Of a DNA stretch of 64,000 bases, positions 17,715 to 25,110 are shown piece after piece. Made by a program: the position numbers and the translations under genes. This DNA is from a bacterium. Lineage in GTDB: Bacteria > Myxococcota > UBA727 > JAUIJE01. The stretch lies in NCBI GenBank assembly GCA_030431455.1, contig JAUIJE010000002.1:629294-693293 (forward strand), given 5' to 3'. The notes below the pieces were generated by a model. The model had not been told where the DNA came from. It saw nothing but the letters and a program-made list of their open reading frames with translations, and did no database searches. Positions within the stretch are counted from its first letter, which is position 1, and each line of letters starts with the position of its first letter.

Positions 17715-18680
17715 CTACAGCACGCTGGGGTCGAGCACGCCGAGGCCGATCAACAAGAACACCACCCACAAGGTCAAGGCCGCGGCCCCGGTGAGCAGCG
17801 CCGCGGCCAAGGGCAGCAGGCTCGTCGAGGTCGGCGCGTCCACGGTCTTGCCGTAGGCGCGCAAAGACAGGCCAAAGGGGTGCAAGGCGGCGGGGGCCTG
17901 GTCCTGTTTTTCCAATGTGATGGCATCGTGGTAGAGCATCACCGTGCCGAGGGCCAAGCCGATGGGGAGCACGTTGGCGGGGGCGGTGAGCAGGGCGTTG
18001 AGCACGCTCTCCGCTGGGCCGAGCCCGAGGGTGTCGGGGAAAAACCACCCGTAGGCCATGAACCCGAGCTGGGTGAGCCCGAGGTAGCAGACATAGGTGG
18101 TGAAGCCGTAGGCGAGGACCTTGCCGGTGCCGAGGCGCTTGACCAGCTCGGTGCTGCGGGAGAGCGCGGCCGACGACGATTGGCCTTCGTACAGGACCAC
18201 GGGGATCACCAGGCTGTAGCGCGCGAGCAGGATGAACCCGGGCACGAGCAGCAACAAAAAGCCGAGGCCGGTCATGATGCCGGCGATGAGCAGCGGCCCG
18301 ACGGTCTTGACCCAGGCTTTGACCCCGGCGGAGAACGCCTCGCCCGGGCCGATGTCCTGGCCCTGGCCGAGGCGCATCGACGCGGCCACCGCGGTGGTGA
18401 GCAAGGCGGTGCCGAGGGTGAACTGAAAGAGACGTTCGATCTTGTTCGTCACGTTCAGCGCTTGGAGGTCACCGCCCAAATTGGTGACAAGCAGGTCGAG
18501 CACAAAGTCGAACGGCAACCACGCGAGCACCGGCAGGGCCACGAACACCACCGGGTGGCGGCGCAACACCGTCCACACATCGCGGTGCAGCTCCGCCAGC
18601 GAGCGGGGACCGTGGAGCGTGTACAGGCCGGCCCCCACACCGGCGGACGAGGGGAGCGGATTGTGGGCGTCGGTGGACAT
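17715..18680 (-). CDS. Polytopic membrane protein, glycerophosphodiester-phosphodiesterase membrane-domain/YciC-like
   Basis: A 321-residue integral membrane protein with about six to seven hydrophobic segments (for example residues 43-66, 85-105, 130-160, 195-215, 230-255 and 285-312). The stretch GLGFLLLLVPGFILLARYSLVIPVVLYEGQSSSAALSRS is the landmark of the YciC/DUF7847 and GdpD-membrane-domain group, whose molecular role is unknown. The N-terminus is cytoplasmic and polar. It is transcribed towards the receptor-L cluster, convergently, and its start lies about 60 bases from the end of the GIDE-like gene on the same strand, so the two may share a transcript. Confidence 0.7.
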   Translation of the reverse strand: MSTDAHNPLPSSAGVGAGLYTLHGPRSLAELHRDVWTVLRRHPVVFVALPVLAWLPFDFVLDLLVTNLGGDLQALNVTNKIERLFQFTLGTALLTTAVAASMRLGQGQDIGPGEAFSAGVKAWVKTVGPLLIAGIMTGLGFLLLLVPGFILLARYSLVIPVVLYEGQSSSAALSRSTELVKRLGTGKVLAYGFTTYVCYLGLTQLGFMAYGWFFPDTLGLGPAESVLNALLTAPANVLPIGLALGTVMLYHDAITLEKQDQAPAALHPFGLSLRAYGKTVDAPTSTSLLPLAAALLTGAAALTLWVVFLLIGLGVLDPSVL

Positions 18681-18743
18681 GCGGACCTCGCAACCAAACA
18701 GGACCGGTGCAGCCTAGCGCATTCGTCCGCGGGGGGCGGCCGA

Positions 18744-19490
18744 TCACCGCCCGTGGCGGTAGACCGCCCACTGCAGCAGCGCGAACCCGACCACGACGAC
18801 GACCGCGGCCACCGCCCAGGCGATGGCCTTGAGCCGGTACCGGCGGGCCACCCGGGTCTCGCCGCGATCGCTGACCAAAAACAGCGGGTCTCCGTGGGCA
18901 AAGCGCGGCAGCTCGCGCCGGCGGGTGTACGGACCGAGCACGTACAGCTCGTCACCCTCTTCCAGCACGGTCTCGGTGGCGCGCAGGGTCTTGTTCAGCA
19001 AAAGCCCTTTGTGGCTCTGTCCGTACCGCGCCATCAAATCTTCAAAGTCGTTGGCCCCCCCGGTGAACACGCCCTGTCGCGCTTTGCTGTCGCGGTCGAG
19101 CAAGATGCGCGCTTCGCGGATCGCGACCTCGGCCTCGCCGCTGCCGTCGCGGATCACAAAATCCCCCGATCGGGTGTCGTCGACGACCTTGACCCACTTT
19201 CGTCGGCGGGTGCTGCCGTTGCTGCGGTATTGGCGCACCGTCTTTTGCTGCTCGATGACCAGGCGATGGTACACGCAGGGGGTGCCCGCCAAGGGGCTGG
19301 TCAACAGCGCCCCCCGGGCACGGATGCGCCCTTTGACCTCGGCGAAGCCTTGGGCGCCGAGTCGTCCTATGGGGCTGGTCTCGGTGTCCTCCACCAACCG
19401 GTAGCGCCCCCAGGCCTTGCGGCCAAACGTCGCCGCCCCAAACGCCAGCATCGTGCCCACCCCGGTGACAAGCACAAAGAACAACGCCAT
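18744..19490 (-). CDS. Membrane protein with a GIDE-like (MUL1/E3-ligase-associated) domain
   Basis: A 248-residue protein with a membrane segment at each end (about residues 2-20 and 222-240) and a soluble domain between. That domain reads like the GIDE module of eukaryotic MUL1/MAPL and its bacterial relatives: LLTSPLAGTPCVYHRLVIEQ at about 62-81, GDFVIRDGSGEAEVAI at about 109-124 and EGDELYVLGPY at about 178-188. There is no RING finger, so ligase activity is not implied. Bacterial members are of unknown function at the inner membrane. AAGAGG sits upstream of ATG 19490; an in-frame TTG at 19496 is possible. Confidence 0.65.
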   Translation of the reverse strand: MALFFVLVTGVGTMLAFGAATFGRKAWGRYRLVEDTETSPIGRLGAQGFAEVKGRIRARGALLTSPLAGTPCVYHRLVIEQQKTVRQYRSNGSTRRRKWVKVVDDTRSGDFVIRDGSGEAEVAIREARILLDRDSKARQGVFTGGANDFEDLMARYGQSHKGLLLNKTLRATETVLEEGDELYVLGPYTRRRELPRFAHGDPLFLVSDRGETRVARRYRLKAIAWAVAAVVVVVGFALLQWAVYRHGR

Positions 19491-19757
19491 CAACAAACCC
19501 CCTCTTGGTACATCGGAATAGACTGTGAATAGCGGTGGCGTCCGGTCCCGACGTGAACCTGGTCAGGGGGCCGCGTCGCCACGGGAAGGCCCCCGGGCCC
19601 GATCTTGGCAGACCCGGGTGAGCGCGGGCGCCCCGCAGCCACCGCCACCGCACAAGCGCCGGCCGAGAACGACCATGGCCCAGCCCTCGAATGCCAAGCA
19701 AGGCACGCTCGTCACAGCGCGCAAGGTGATCCACACGCCAGGCGCCGGGCGCCACGC
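19491..19757. other. Non-coding spacer between divergent genes
   Basis: About 270 bases with no convincing gene. It holds a short self-complementary stretch (GGCGCCGGGCGCC near 19741) and otherwise nothing recognised, leading into the promoter of the pilin-like lipoprotein gene. Confidence 0.5.
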
Positions 19758-19786
19758 TTGGTGCGACGCCGTCGCCGTGCTACATC
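19758..19786 (+). promoter_or_regulatory. Candidate sigma-70 promoter of the pilin-like lipoprotein gene
   Basis: TTGGTG at 19758-19763, a 17-base spacer, then TACATC at 19781-19786 preceded by TGC, an extended -10. The predicted start, near 19793, leaves a 16-base leader holding GGGAG before ATG 19809. It is a pattern match only. Confidence 0.4.
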
Positions 19787-19808
19787 CGCGCCCACCCGGG
19801 AGTTTGTC

Positions 19809-20186
19809 ATGCTCAAATCGCTGGTTGTTTGTTCGCTGTTTGCCCTCGTGGTCGTCGGCTGCTCCACGCCGCAAAAAGTGGCCGAACGCGCGGTGGACTA
19901 CGGCAAGTGCCGGGCCCTGCAGGGGGAAGCCCAGACCGCGTTGCGCGCGATCCACGCCGCCCAGGCCAATCAGAAAGCCGCCCGGGACACCTACGCCAAT
20001 ACCATTGGGGACCTGGGCATCGACGTCGAGGAGCAGCTTCCGCACTACAGCATCAAGCTGGTGACGGTGACCGAGACGCGCTTTGTGGCCGAGGCCAAGG
20101 GCACCCACGACGCCAACAAAGGCGACACCTGGCGGGTCAACGAAAAGGGTGACATCGACAACACCCGCGACGGCTGCAAGCAGTAA
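19809..20186 (+). CDS. Small lipoprotein with a type IV pilin-like globular domain
   Basis: A 125-residue lipoprotein with signal ending VVVGC (Cys18). After an Ala-rich helix (AQTALRAIHAAQANQKAARDTYANTIGDLGID, residues about 41-72) come strands and a close resembling minor pilins: HYSIKLVTVTETRFVAEAKG, then DTWRVNEKGDIDNTRDGC with a terminal Cys. That order (long helix, Tyr-rich middle, TW..NEKG, final Cys) is that of pilin C-terminal domains, but a lipobox replaces the prepilin peptide. It lies 341 bases upstream of the type II secretion operon and ends in its own terminator. The pilin resemblance is by eye and needs a structural check. Confidence 0.6.
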   Translation: MLKSLVVCSLFALVVVGCSTPQKVAERAVDYGKCRALQGEAQTALRAIHAAQANQKAARDTYANTIGDLGIDVEEQLPHYSIKLVTVTETRFVAEAKGTHDANKGDTWRVNEKGDIDNTRDGCKQ

Positions 20187-20231
20187 CATTTTCGAGGCCT
20201 GCGCGGCGGGGCGCGGGTGATCGCGGCGCTG

Positions 20232-20259
20232 CGCCCCCGGGCGCGGGGGCGGCGTTTTT
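20232..20259 (+). terminator. Intrinsic terminator after the pilin-like lipoprotein gene
   Basis: CGCCCCC at 20232-20238 pairs with GGGGGCG at 20245-20251 around a 6-base loop, followed after three bases by five Ts at 20255-20259. It lies 45 bases after the stop codon and separates this gene from the gsp operon. Confidence 0.65.
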
Positions 20260-20527
20260 GTGCGCCCGGGCGCGGATCTGGGGACCGTTTTTTTCCCGGG
20301 CGGCGGACGGGGTGGCACGCCCGGGGCCCGGCAGACCGCCTGCGGCGCGCGCGGTTGCCAAAATGACAACGCCCCGGGGCGCGCGCGGCCGGCCGGGTCA
20401 AAATGGCACGGATGAGGCCCCGGCGCGGGGTCTATGTCCTTGAGAACGCGGACATTTTTCGGAATGTTGAAGCCGGAAACGACGGTTGTCGGGCAGGGGC
20501 TCGACCCCGGCAACCCAGGGAGACGAC
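20260..20527. other. Leader region of the type II secretion operon
   Basis: About 270 non-coding bases, very GC-rich at the left end and less so near gspC. Two promoter candidates are present. One is sigma-54-like: TGGCACG at 20404-20410 with GC at 20417-20418, giving the required GG-N10-GC spacing but a poor -12 box. The other is sigma-70-like: TTGAGA at 20440-20445, 17 bases, AATGTT at 20463-20468. AGGGAG lies five bases before the gspC start. Confidence 0.4.
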
Positions 20528-21673
20528 GTGCCGATTCTCGAAGCGCTGTTCAAACGACATTTCTGGACGGTGCACGCCGCGGGTCTGGCCGCGGTGGCGT
20601 TTCTGGCCGCCCAGGCGACCACCCACGCGGCCGGCCAGTACATCGAGGGCAAGCTCGCCGAGCAGGCCGACCAAGGCAAAAAGGGCCGCAGCTTCGCCCC
20701 GACGTCGTCGAGCGAGATGCGCAACTTCAACGACGCCAGCGAGCAGAACATCTTCGACGGCAAGCGGGAAGAGCCGGTGGTGGCGGGGGGCCCGCAGGCC
20801 TGCCGCTCCAACGCCGAGTGTCCCGAGGGCAGCGTGTGCCGGGACAACCCCGACGAGAGCGAGGACGGCCCCGAGAAAGTGTGCCAAGCCGACACCGAGT
20901 TGCCCGCGGGCGACGTCGACTGCACCGCGGCCCCGGTGTCCTCGACGTCGATGCAGCTGGTGGGCACCGCCGTGTTCGAGCACCAAGAAGACTCCCTGGC
21001 CTCGATCATCGACGCCGGCGCGGGCCGGGGCGCGGAGGCGGAGATCTACTCCATCAACGAGTGCGTGGAGGTGCCCGAGGCCCCCGAGGGCGACGTCGAG
21101 CACGAGAACAACTTCCTGTCCAAGCCCCCGCCCTGCCGCGAGCTCCCCGGTGGCCACCGCCTGGTCCAGATCGGGGTCGAGGACGTCTGCATCATCAACA
21201 CCGAAGAGAACCGTTACGAGCGCGTGACCCTCGAGGAGCCGCCCAAGGACGCCCCCAAAGTGGCGAGCGCGCCCAAGCCCAAGACCAAACGCAAGGGCAA
21301 GAGCAACGAGTTCACCGACGAGATCGCCGAGGGCATCTCCAAGACCGGGCCCAACAGCTACGAGGTCAAACAAGAATCTGTGAACAGCGCGCTGGGCAAT
21401 CTCAGCAAGCTCGCCACCCAGGCCCGCATCGTGCCCGCGTTCGAAGGGGGCGAGGCCATCGGGTTCAAGCTGTTCTCGATCCGGCCGGGCTCGTTGTATT
21501 CGAAGATCGGCATCCAGAACGGGGACGTGATCCAGAAGGTCAACGGCTACGACCTCAACAGCCCCGACAAAGCCCTTGAGCTGTACCAGAAGCTCAAGGA
21601 CGGCAAAGAGTTTTCCGTGGACATCAAACGCCGGGGCAAGCCGGTGACCCTCGACTACAGGATTGCGCAATGA
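20528..21673 (+). CDS. gspC: Type II secretion inner-membrane protein GspC with Cys-rich insertion
   Basis: A 381-residue protein that links the inner-membrane platform to the secretin. It has a single transmembrane helix at about 13-32, a homology-region (HR) domain beginning near residue 143 (MQLVGTAVFEHQEDSLASI) and a C-terminal PDZ domain at about 300-375 (AIGFKLFSIRPGSLYSKIGIQNGDVIQKVNG). Between helix and HR lies an unusual cassette with Cys92, 98, 104, 119 and 132, patterned like the small disulfide knots of myxobacterial surface proteins; Cys179, 203 and 221 follow. The GTG at 20528 is chosen for its AGGGAG site. It is the first gene of the operon and overlaps the next by four bases. 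Confidence 0.88.
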   Translation: MPILEALFKRHFWTVHAAGLAAVAFLAAQATTHAAGQYIEGKLAEQADQGKKGRSFAPTSSSEMRNFNDASEQNIFDGKREEPVVAGGPQACRSNAECPEGSVCRDNPDESEDGPEKVCQADTELPAGDVDCTAAPVSSTSMQLVGTAVFEHQEDSLASIIDAGAGRGAEAEIYSINECVEVPEAPEGDVEHENNFLSKPPPCRELPGGHRLVQIGVEDVCIINTEENRYERVTLEEPPKDAPKVASAPKPKTKRKGKSNEFTDEIAEGISKTGPNSYEVKQESVNSALGNLSKLATQARIVPAFEGGEAIGFKLFSIRPGSLYSKIGIQNGDVIQKVNGYDLNSPDKALELYQKLKDGKEFSVDIKRRGKPVTLDYRIAQ

Positions 21674-22449
21674 GTGTGACTGAAAAGGCGATGTTGGCCC
21701 GTGGCATCGGGCTGCCCGTGGTGGTGGCCCTGTCGTGGCTCGTGTTCCCGGTGTGGCTCGGCCTCGCGGTGATGGCCCCGGACGACGCCACCGTCGACGT
21801 GCGCGCCGACGGCAACGGCGCGTTCGAGCCGGTGGGCTTCGGCTGGCGGGTGCGCCATTTCGACGGCGAGGACGGGGAGCTGGCCAAGGTCCGCGGGCTG
21901 GCCAAGGGCGACATCGTGGTCGCGGTGAACGAACACCGGGCCATCGCGTCCGAACAAGAGCTGTTCGCGCTGCTGTCGCTGCCCGCCACCGCGGCCCCCG
22001 CGGTTCACGAGACCACCTGCGGCGGGTCCTGGAGCGGCGGCTTGGCGGTGGACGTGTACCGGGACGGCAAGGCTCTGCGCCTGCTGTCCGTCGAGCACGA
22101 CAACGGCGTGACCTCGGTGATCGAGGTGCGCAGCCCCCACGAGGCCGACGACGCCGACACCACCCACCACGGCGCGAAGTTCGTGCTGGTGGGGGTCGAG
22201 GGCCGGCCCGGTCATGCCTATGCATTGTATGACCTGGTCGCGGGCTCGCTGTTCGAGCGAGCCGGGGTCCGGGCCGGGGACGTGCTCCTCGAGCTCGCGG
22301 GCCACGACGTGACCACCGGCGGCCTGCACCGGGCGCTGCACCGGGCCGAGCACCGCGAGGCGGGGGACATGCGGATCCTGCGCGACGGGATCGAACAAGA
22401 ACTGACCTGGGCGGCGGCCGGCGCCGACGACGTGGTCGCCCCCGAATAG
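21670..22449 (+). CDS. Inner-membrane PDZ-domain protein in the type II secretion operon
   Basis: A 259-residue protein with one transmembrane segment at about 12-36 and two PDZ-like modules outside: one near 50-105 (GFGWRVRHFDGEDGELAKVRGLAKGDIVVAVNEH) and one near 175-255 (YALYDLVAGSLFERAGVRAGDVLLELAGHDV). It overlaps gspC by four bases (ATGA). The topology copies GspC without an HR domain, so it may be a second GspC-like connector or a chaperone for substrates. It is not one of the named core gsp genes. The name cannot be given with confidence. Confidence 0.8.
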   Translation: MSVTEKAMLARGIGLPVVVALSWLVFPVWLGLAVMAPDDATVDVRADGNGAFEPVGFGWRVRHFDGEDGELAKVRGLAKGDIVVAVNEHRAIASEQELFALLSLPATAAPAVHETTCGGSWSGGLAVDVYRDGKALRLLSVEHDNGVTSVIEVRSPHEADDADTTHHGAKFVLVGVEGRPGHAYALYDLVAGSLFERAGVRAGDVLLELAGHDVTTGGLHRALHRAEHREAGDMRILRDGIEQELTWAAAGADDVVAPE

Positions 22450-22494
22450 GTCTACGAATTCACTGGCATTGATTTTGGCTCCACCGAGCAGAGG

Positions 22495-25110
22495 ATGAAC
22501 AAAGACATGAACACCAAAGCGATCGCTGCGATCGGATGTTTGGTACTGAGCGCGAGCACGGCCTCGGCGATCCCCGATCGCGAGGCCGCGGGTGAGCCGG
22601 CGGTGACCGAGGTGCGGGTGGCCCAAGCCGCCACCGCGCCCAAACAGTGTGTGCCCCGGCGCGGGAAGTTCTACTTCCAGTTCGAAGAGGCCGCGATCTT
22701 CGACGTGCTCAAGCAGATTTCGCTCATCACCTGCCGCAACTTCATCGTGTCGGAGTCGGTCAAGGGCGGGAAAAAGGAGCTCACCATCATCAGCCGCTCG
22801 CCGGTGTACCGCGAGCAGGCCTACTCCGCGTTCCTGAGCGCGCTCGAGGCCAACAACATGGCCCTGGTGCCCGCGGGCCGGTTCTACAAAGTGGTCGAGC
22901 GCAAGGACGCGGCCAAACAGCCCGTGCCCATGTACGAAAAGAAGGGCGACGGGAGCGTGGGCCGGGTCGAGCTCGGCGACGGCATCTCCTACAACGACGC
23001 GCAGGTCACGTTCATCTATGAGCTCAAGTACACGAGCAAGGACCAGGTCCAGCCCATCCTGCGCAACCTGATGAGCAAGACCGGGGACCTCCAGGTGGTG
23101 GGCGAGAACTTGCTCATCATCACCGAGAGCGCGGCCAACATCCGCCGGTTGGTGAGCATCATGGACCGCATCGACGTGTCCGGCGCGGGCAATCGCATTC
23201 ACATTGTGAACATCGAATACGCCGAGGCCTCGGGCATCGCCACCAAGCTCACCGACATCTTCGGCTCCGCCACCGTGCGCGGGGGCAACAAGAAGCCCAC
23301 CGGGACCGGGGAAGGCGGGGACGACGACAGCATCGAATCGGTGACCATCGACAAGATCGTCGCCGACGAGCGCACCAACAAGCTCATCATCATCGCCTCG
23401 GAAAAAGCCTTCCAACACATCCAAGAGCTCATCGACGTGCTCGACGTGCCCGGCGAGACCACCACCACCGGCGCCCAGGTCTACGTGCACCCGCTCAACA
23501 ACGCGGACGCCCAGAAGACGGCCTCGACCCTCAGCTCGTTGGCCCAAGGCTCGGGCCGCAACGCGGCGGCGAAGAAGGGCGCGGCCAAAAACGCCCCCAA
23601 AGAAGCCGCGTCGCTGTTCGAGGATGAGGTCAAGATCACCGCCGACGAGGCCACCAACTCGCTGGTGATCATCGCCTCGGCCCGCGACTACCGCAGCCTC
23701 AAAAAAGTCATCGAAGACCTCGACGTCCGGCGCCCCCAGGTGTTCGTGGAGGCCGCCATCCTCGAGGTCGCCCTCACCGAGACCCGCAGCCTCGCGGTCG
23801 ACGCCTACAGCGGGTTGCCCGTGACCATCCCCGGCCTCGAAGGCAGCGGTCTTGGCTTCATCGCCAACGAAGGGGGCCGGTCGCTGGCCACCTCGTCGGT
23901 CAACCTCGTCGCCGCCCAAGCCCTGTTCCAAAACTTGAACGCCAACAACCTCGACCCCACCACCCTCGGGGCCGCGGCCGACGCGGTCACCGGCATCGAA
24001 GACCTGCTCGGGTGGGTGGCGTTCCACGGTCCGCCGATTCCCGGTTCGCAGGACATCTTCGGGTTCGCGGTGCCGTCCTTCGGGGTGGTGCTCAACGCCC
24101 TGCAGAACAATGCCAATGTGGACGTCCTGTCCACGCCCCACATCATGACCACCGACAACGAGAAAGCCGAGATCAGCGTGGGCAAAAAAGTCCCCGTGGT
24201 GCGCGGCATCTCGAACTTCGGGGGCGGCGGTGGCCTCGGCGGGTTCGGCGGGTTGCAGCAGGTGCAGTACGAGGACGTGAAGCTCAAGTTCTCGGTCACC
24301 CCCCACGTCAACGACTCCGACGAGATCCGCCTCGAGGTCGAGCAAGAGGTCAGCGACCTCGGGGAGCAGGTGCCGGTGGGCAACGGCCTGACCCAGCCGG
24401 TGATCACCCAGCGCAACGCCAAGACCGTCATCGTGGTCAAAGACCAGCAGACCATGGTCATCGGCGGCCTGATCCAGACCCGCAAGGGCGAGTCCGAGTC
24501 CAAGTTCCCGTTGCTCGGTGACCTGCCGGTGATCGGTTGGCTGTTCAAACGGTGGAACGCCGACGAGGCCAAGACCAACCTCATCATCGTGCTCACGCCC
24601 TATGTGGTCCGCTCCCGCGGCGACTTTGGCAAGATTTACGACCGCAAGATGAAAGAGCGCCAAGAGTTCATCGAGGCGTATTACGGCGTCGCCCAGGAGT
24701 ACAATCCCTACGTCGACTACGACAAGAAGAGCGGTCCTCTGGCCCGGCTGGTGGGTGAGCTCGACCACGAGCTGCAAAAACTCGAAAACGGCGGCCCGGG
24801 CGTAGACGGCCAAATTGCGGTCACGCCCGAGACCGCGGTCGAGCCCTTCGCGGAGGACGGCGACGCCGCCGGCGATCCCCCGCCCCCGGGGGTGCGCCCC
24901 ATCACCCCCGGCGACGGCGACACCACCGGCGCGGGTGACGAGGCGAGTGACGACGACGGCGGCGGCGGCATCAAGCCCACCGGCCGGCCTGCCGCCGACG
25001 GCGACGACGACGGCACCGGCGACGACGATGGCAGCGCCGCCGACGCCGACGGTGACGGCGGCGACGACGCCAGCGCCGACAACGGCGCCGCCGAAGGAGA
25101 CACCCCGTGA
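22495..25110 (+). CDS. gspD: Type II secretion secretin
   Basis: An 871-residue outer-membrane secretin that forms the exit channel. It has a signal peptide to about residue 25 and an N0 domain starting KFYFQFEEAAIFDVLKQIS at about 56, then N1-N3 domains with the repeated IHIVNIEYAEASGIATKL and VYVHPLNNADAQKTASTL motifs. The secretin core includes FGVVLNALQNNANVDVLSTPHIMTTDNEKAEISVGKKVPVV, a Gly-rich gate segment and TVIVVKDQQTMVIGGLIQTR. The C-terminal 110 residues are an Asp/Gly/Ala-rich acidic extension. It has a long N-terminus and overlaps gspE by four bases (GTGA). Confidence 0.95.
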   Translation: MNKDMNTKAIAAIGCLVLSASTASAIPDREAAGEPAVTEVRVAQAATAPKQCVPRRGKFYFQFEEAAIFDVLKQISLITCRNFIVSESVKGGKKELTIISRSPVYREQAYSAFLSALEANNMALVPAGRFYKVVERKDAAKQPVPMYEKKGDGSVGRVELGDGISYNDAQVTFIYELKYTSKDQVQPILRNLMSKTGDLQVVGENLLIITESAANIRRLVSIMDRIDVSGAGNRIHIVNIEYAEASGIATKLTDIFGSATVRGGNKKPTGTGEGGDDDSIESVTIDKIVADERTNKLIIIASEKAFQHIQELIDVLDVPGETTTTGAQVYVHPLNNADAQKTASTLSSLAQGSGRNAAAKKGAAKNAPKEAASLFEDEVKITADEATNSLVIIASARDYRSLKKVIEDLDVRRPQVFVEAAILEVALTETRSLAVDAYSGLPVTIPGLEGSGLGFIANEGGRSLATSSVNLVAAQALFQNLNANNLDPTTLGAAADAVTGIEDLLGWVAFHGPPIPGSQDIFGFAVPSFGVVLNALQNNANVDVLSTPHIMTTDNEKAEISVGKKVPVVRGISNFGGGGGLGGFGGLQQVQYEDVKLKFSVTPHVNDSDEIRLEVEQEVSDLGEQVPVGNGLTQPVITQRNAKTVIVVKDQQTMVIGGLIQTRKGESESKFPLLGDLPVIGWLFKRWNADEAKTNLIIVLTPYVVRSRGDFGKIYDRKMKERQEFIEAYYGVAQEYNPYVDYDKKSGPLARLVGELDHELQKLENGGPGVDGQIAVTPETAVEPFAEDGDAAGDPPPPGVRPITPGDGDTTGAGDEASDDDGGGGIKPTGRPAADGDDDGTGDDDGSAADADGDGGDDASADNGAAEGDTP

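Noticed and set aside
21655-24813. Long minus-strand frame opposite the PDZ gene and gspD
   Set aside because: It is antisense to secretin coding sequence with family motifs; no ribosome site, signal or domain was seen.
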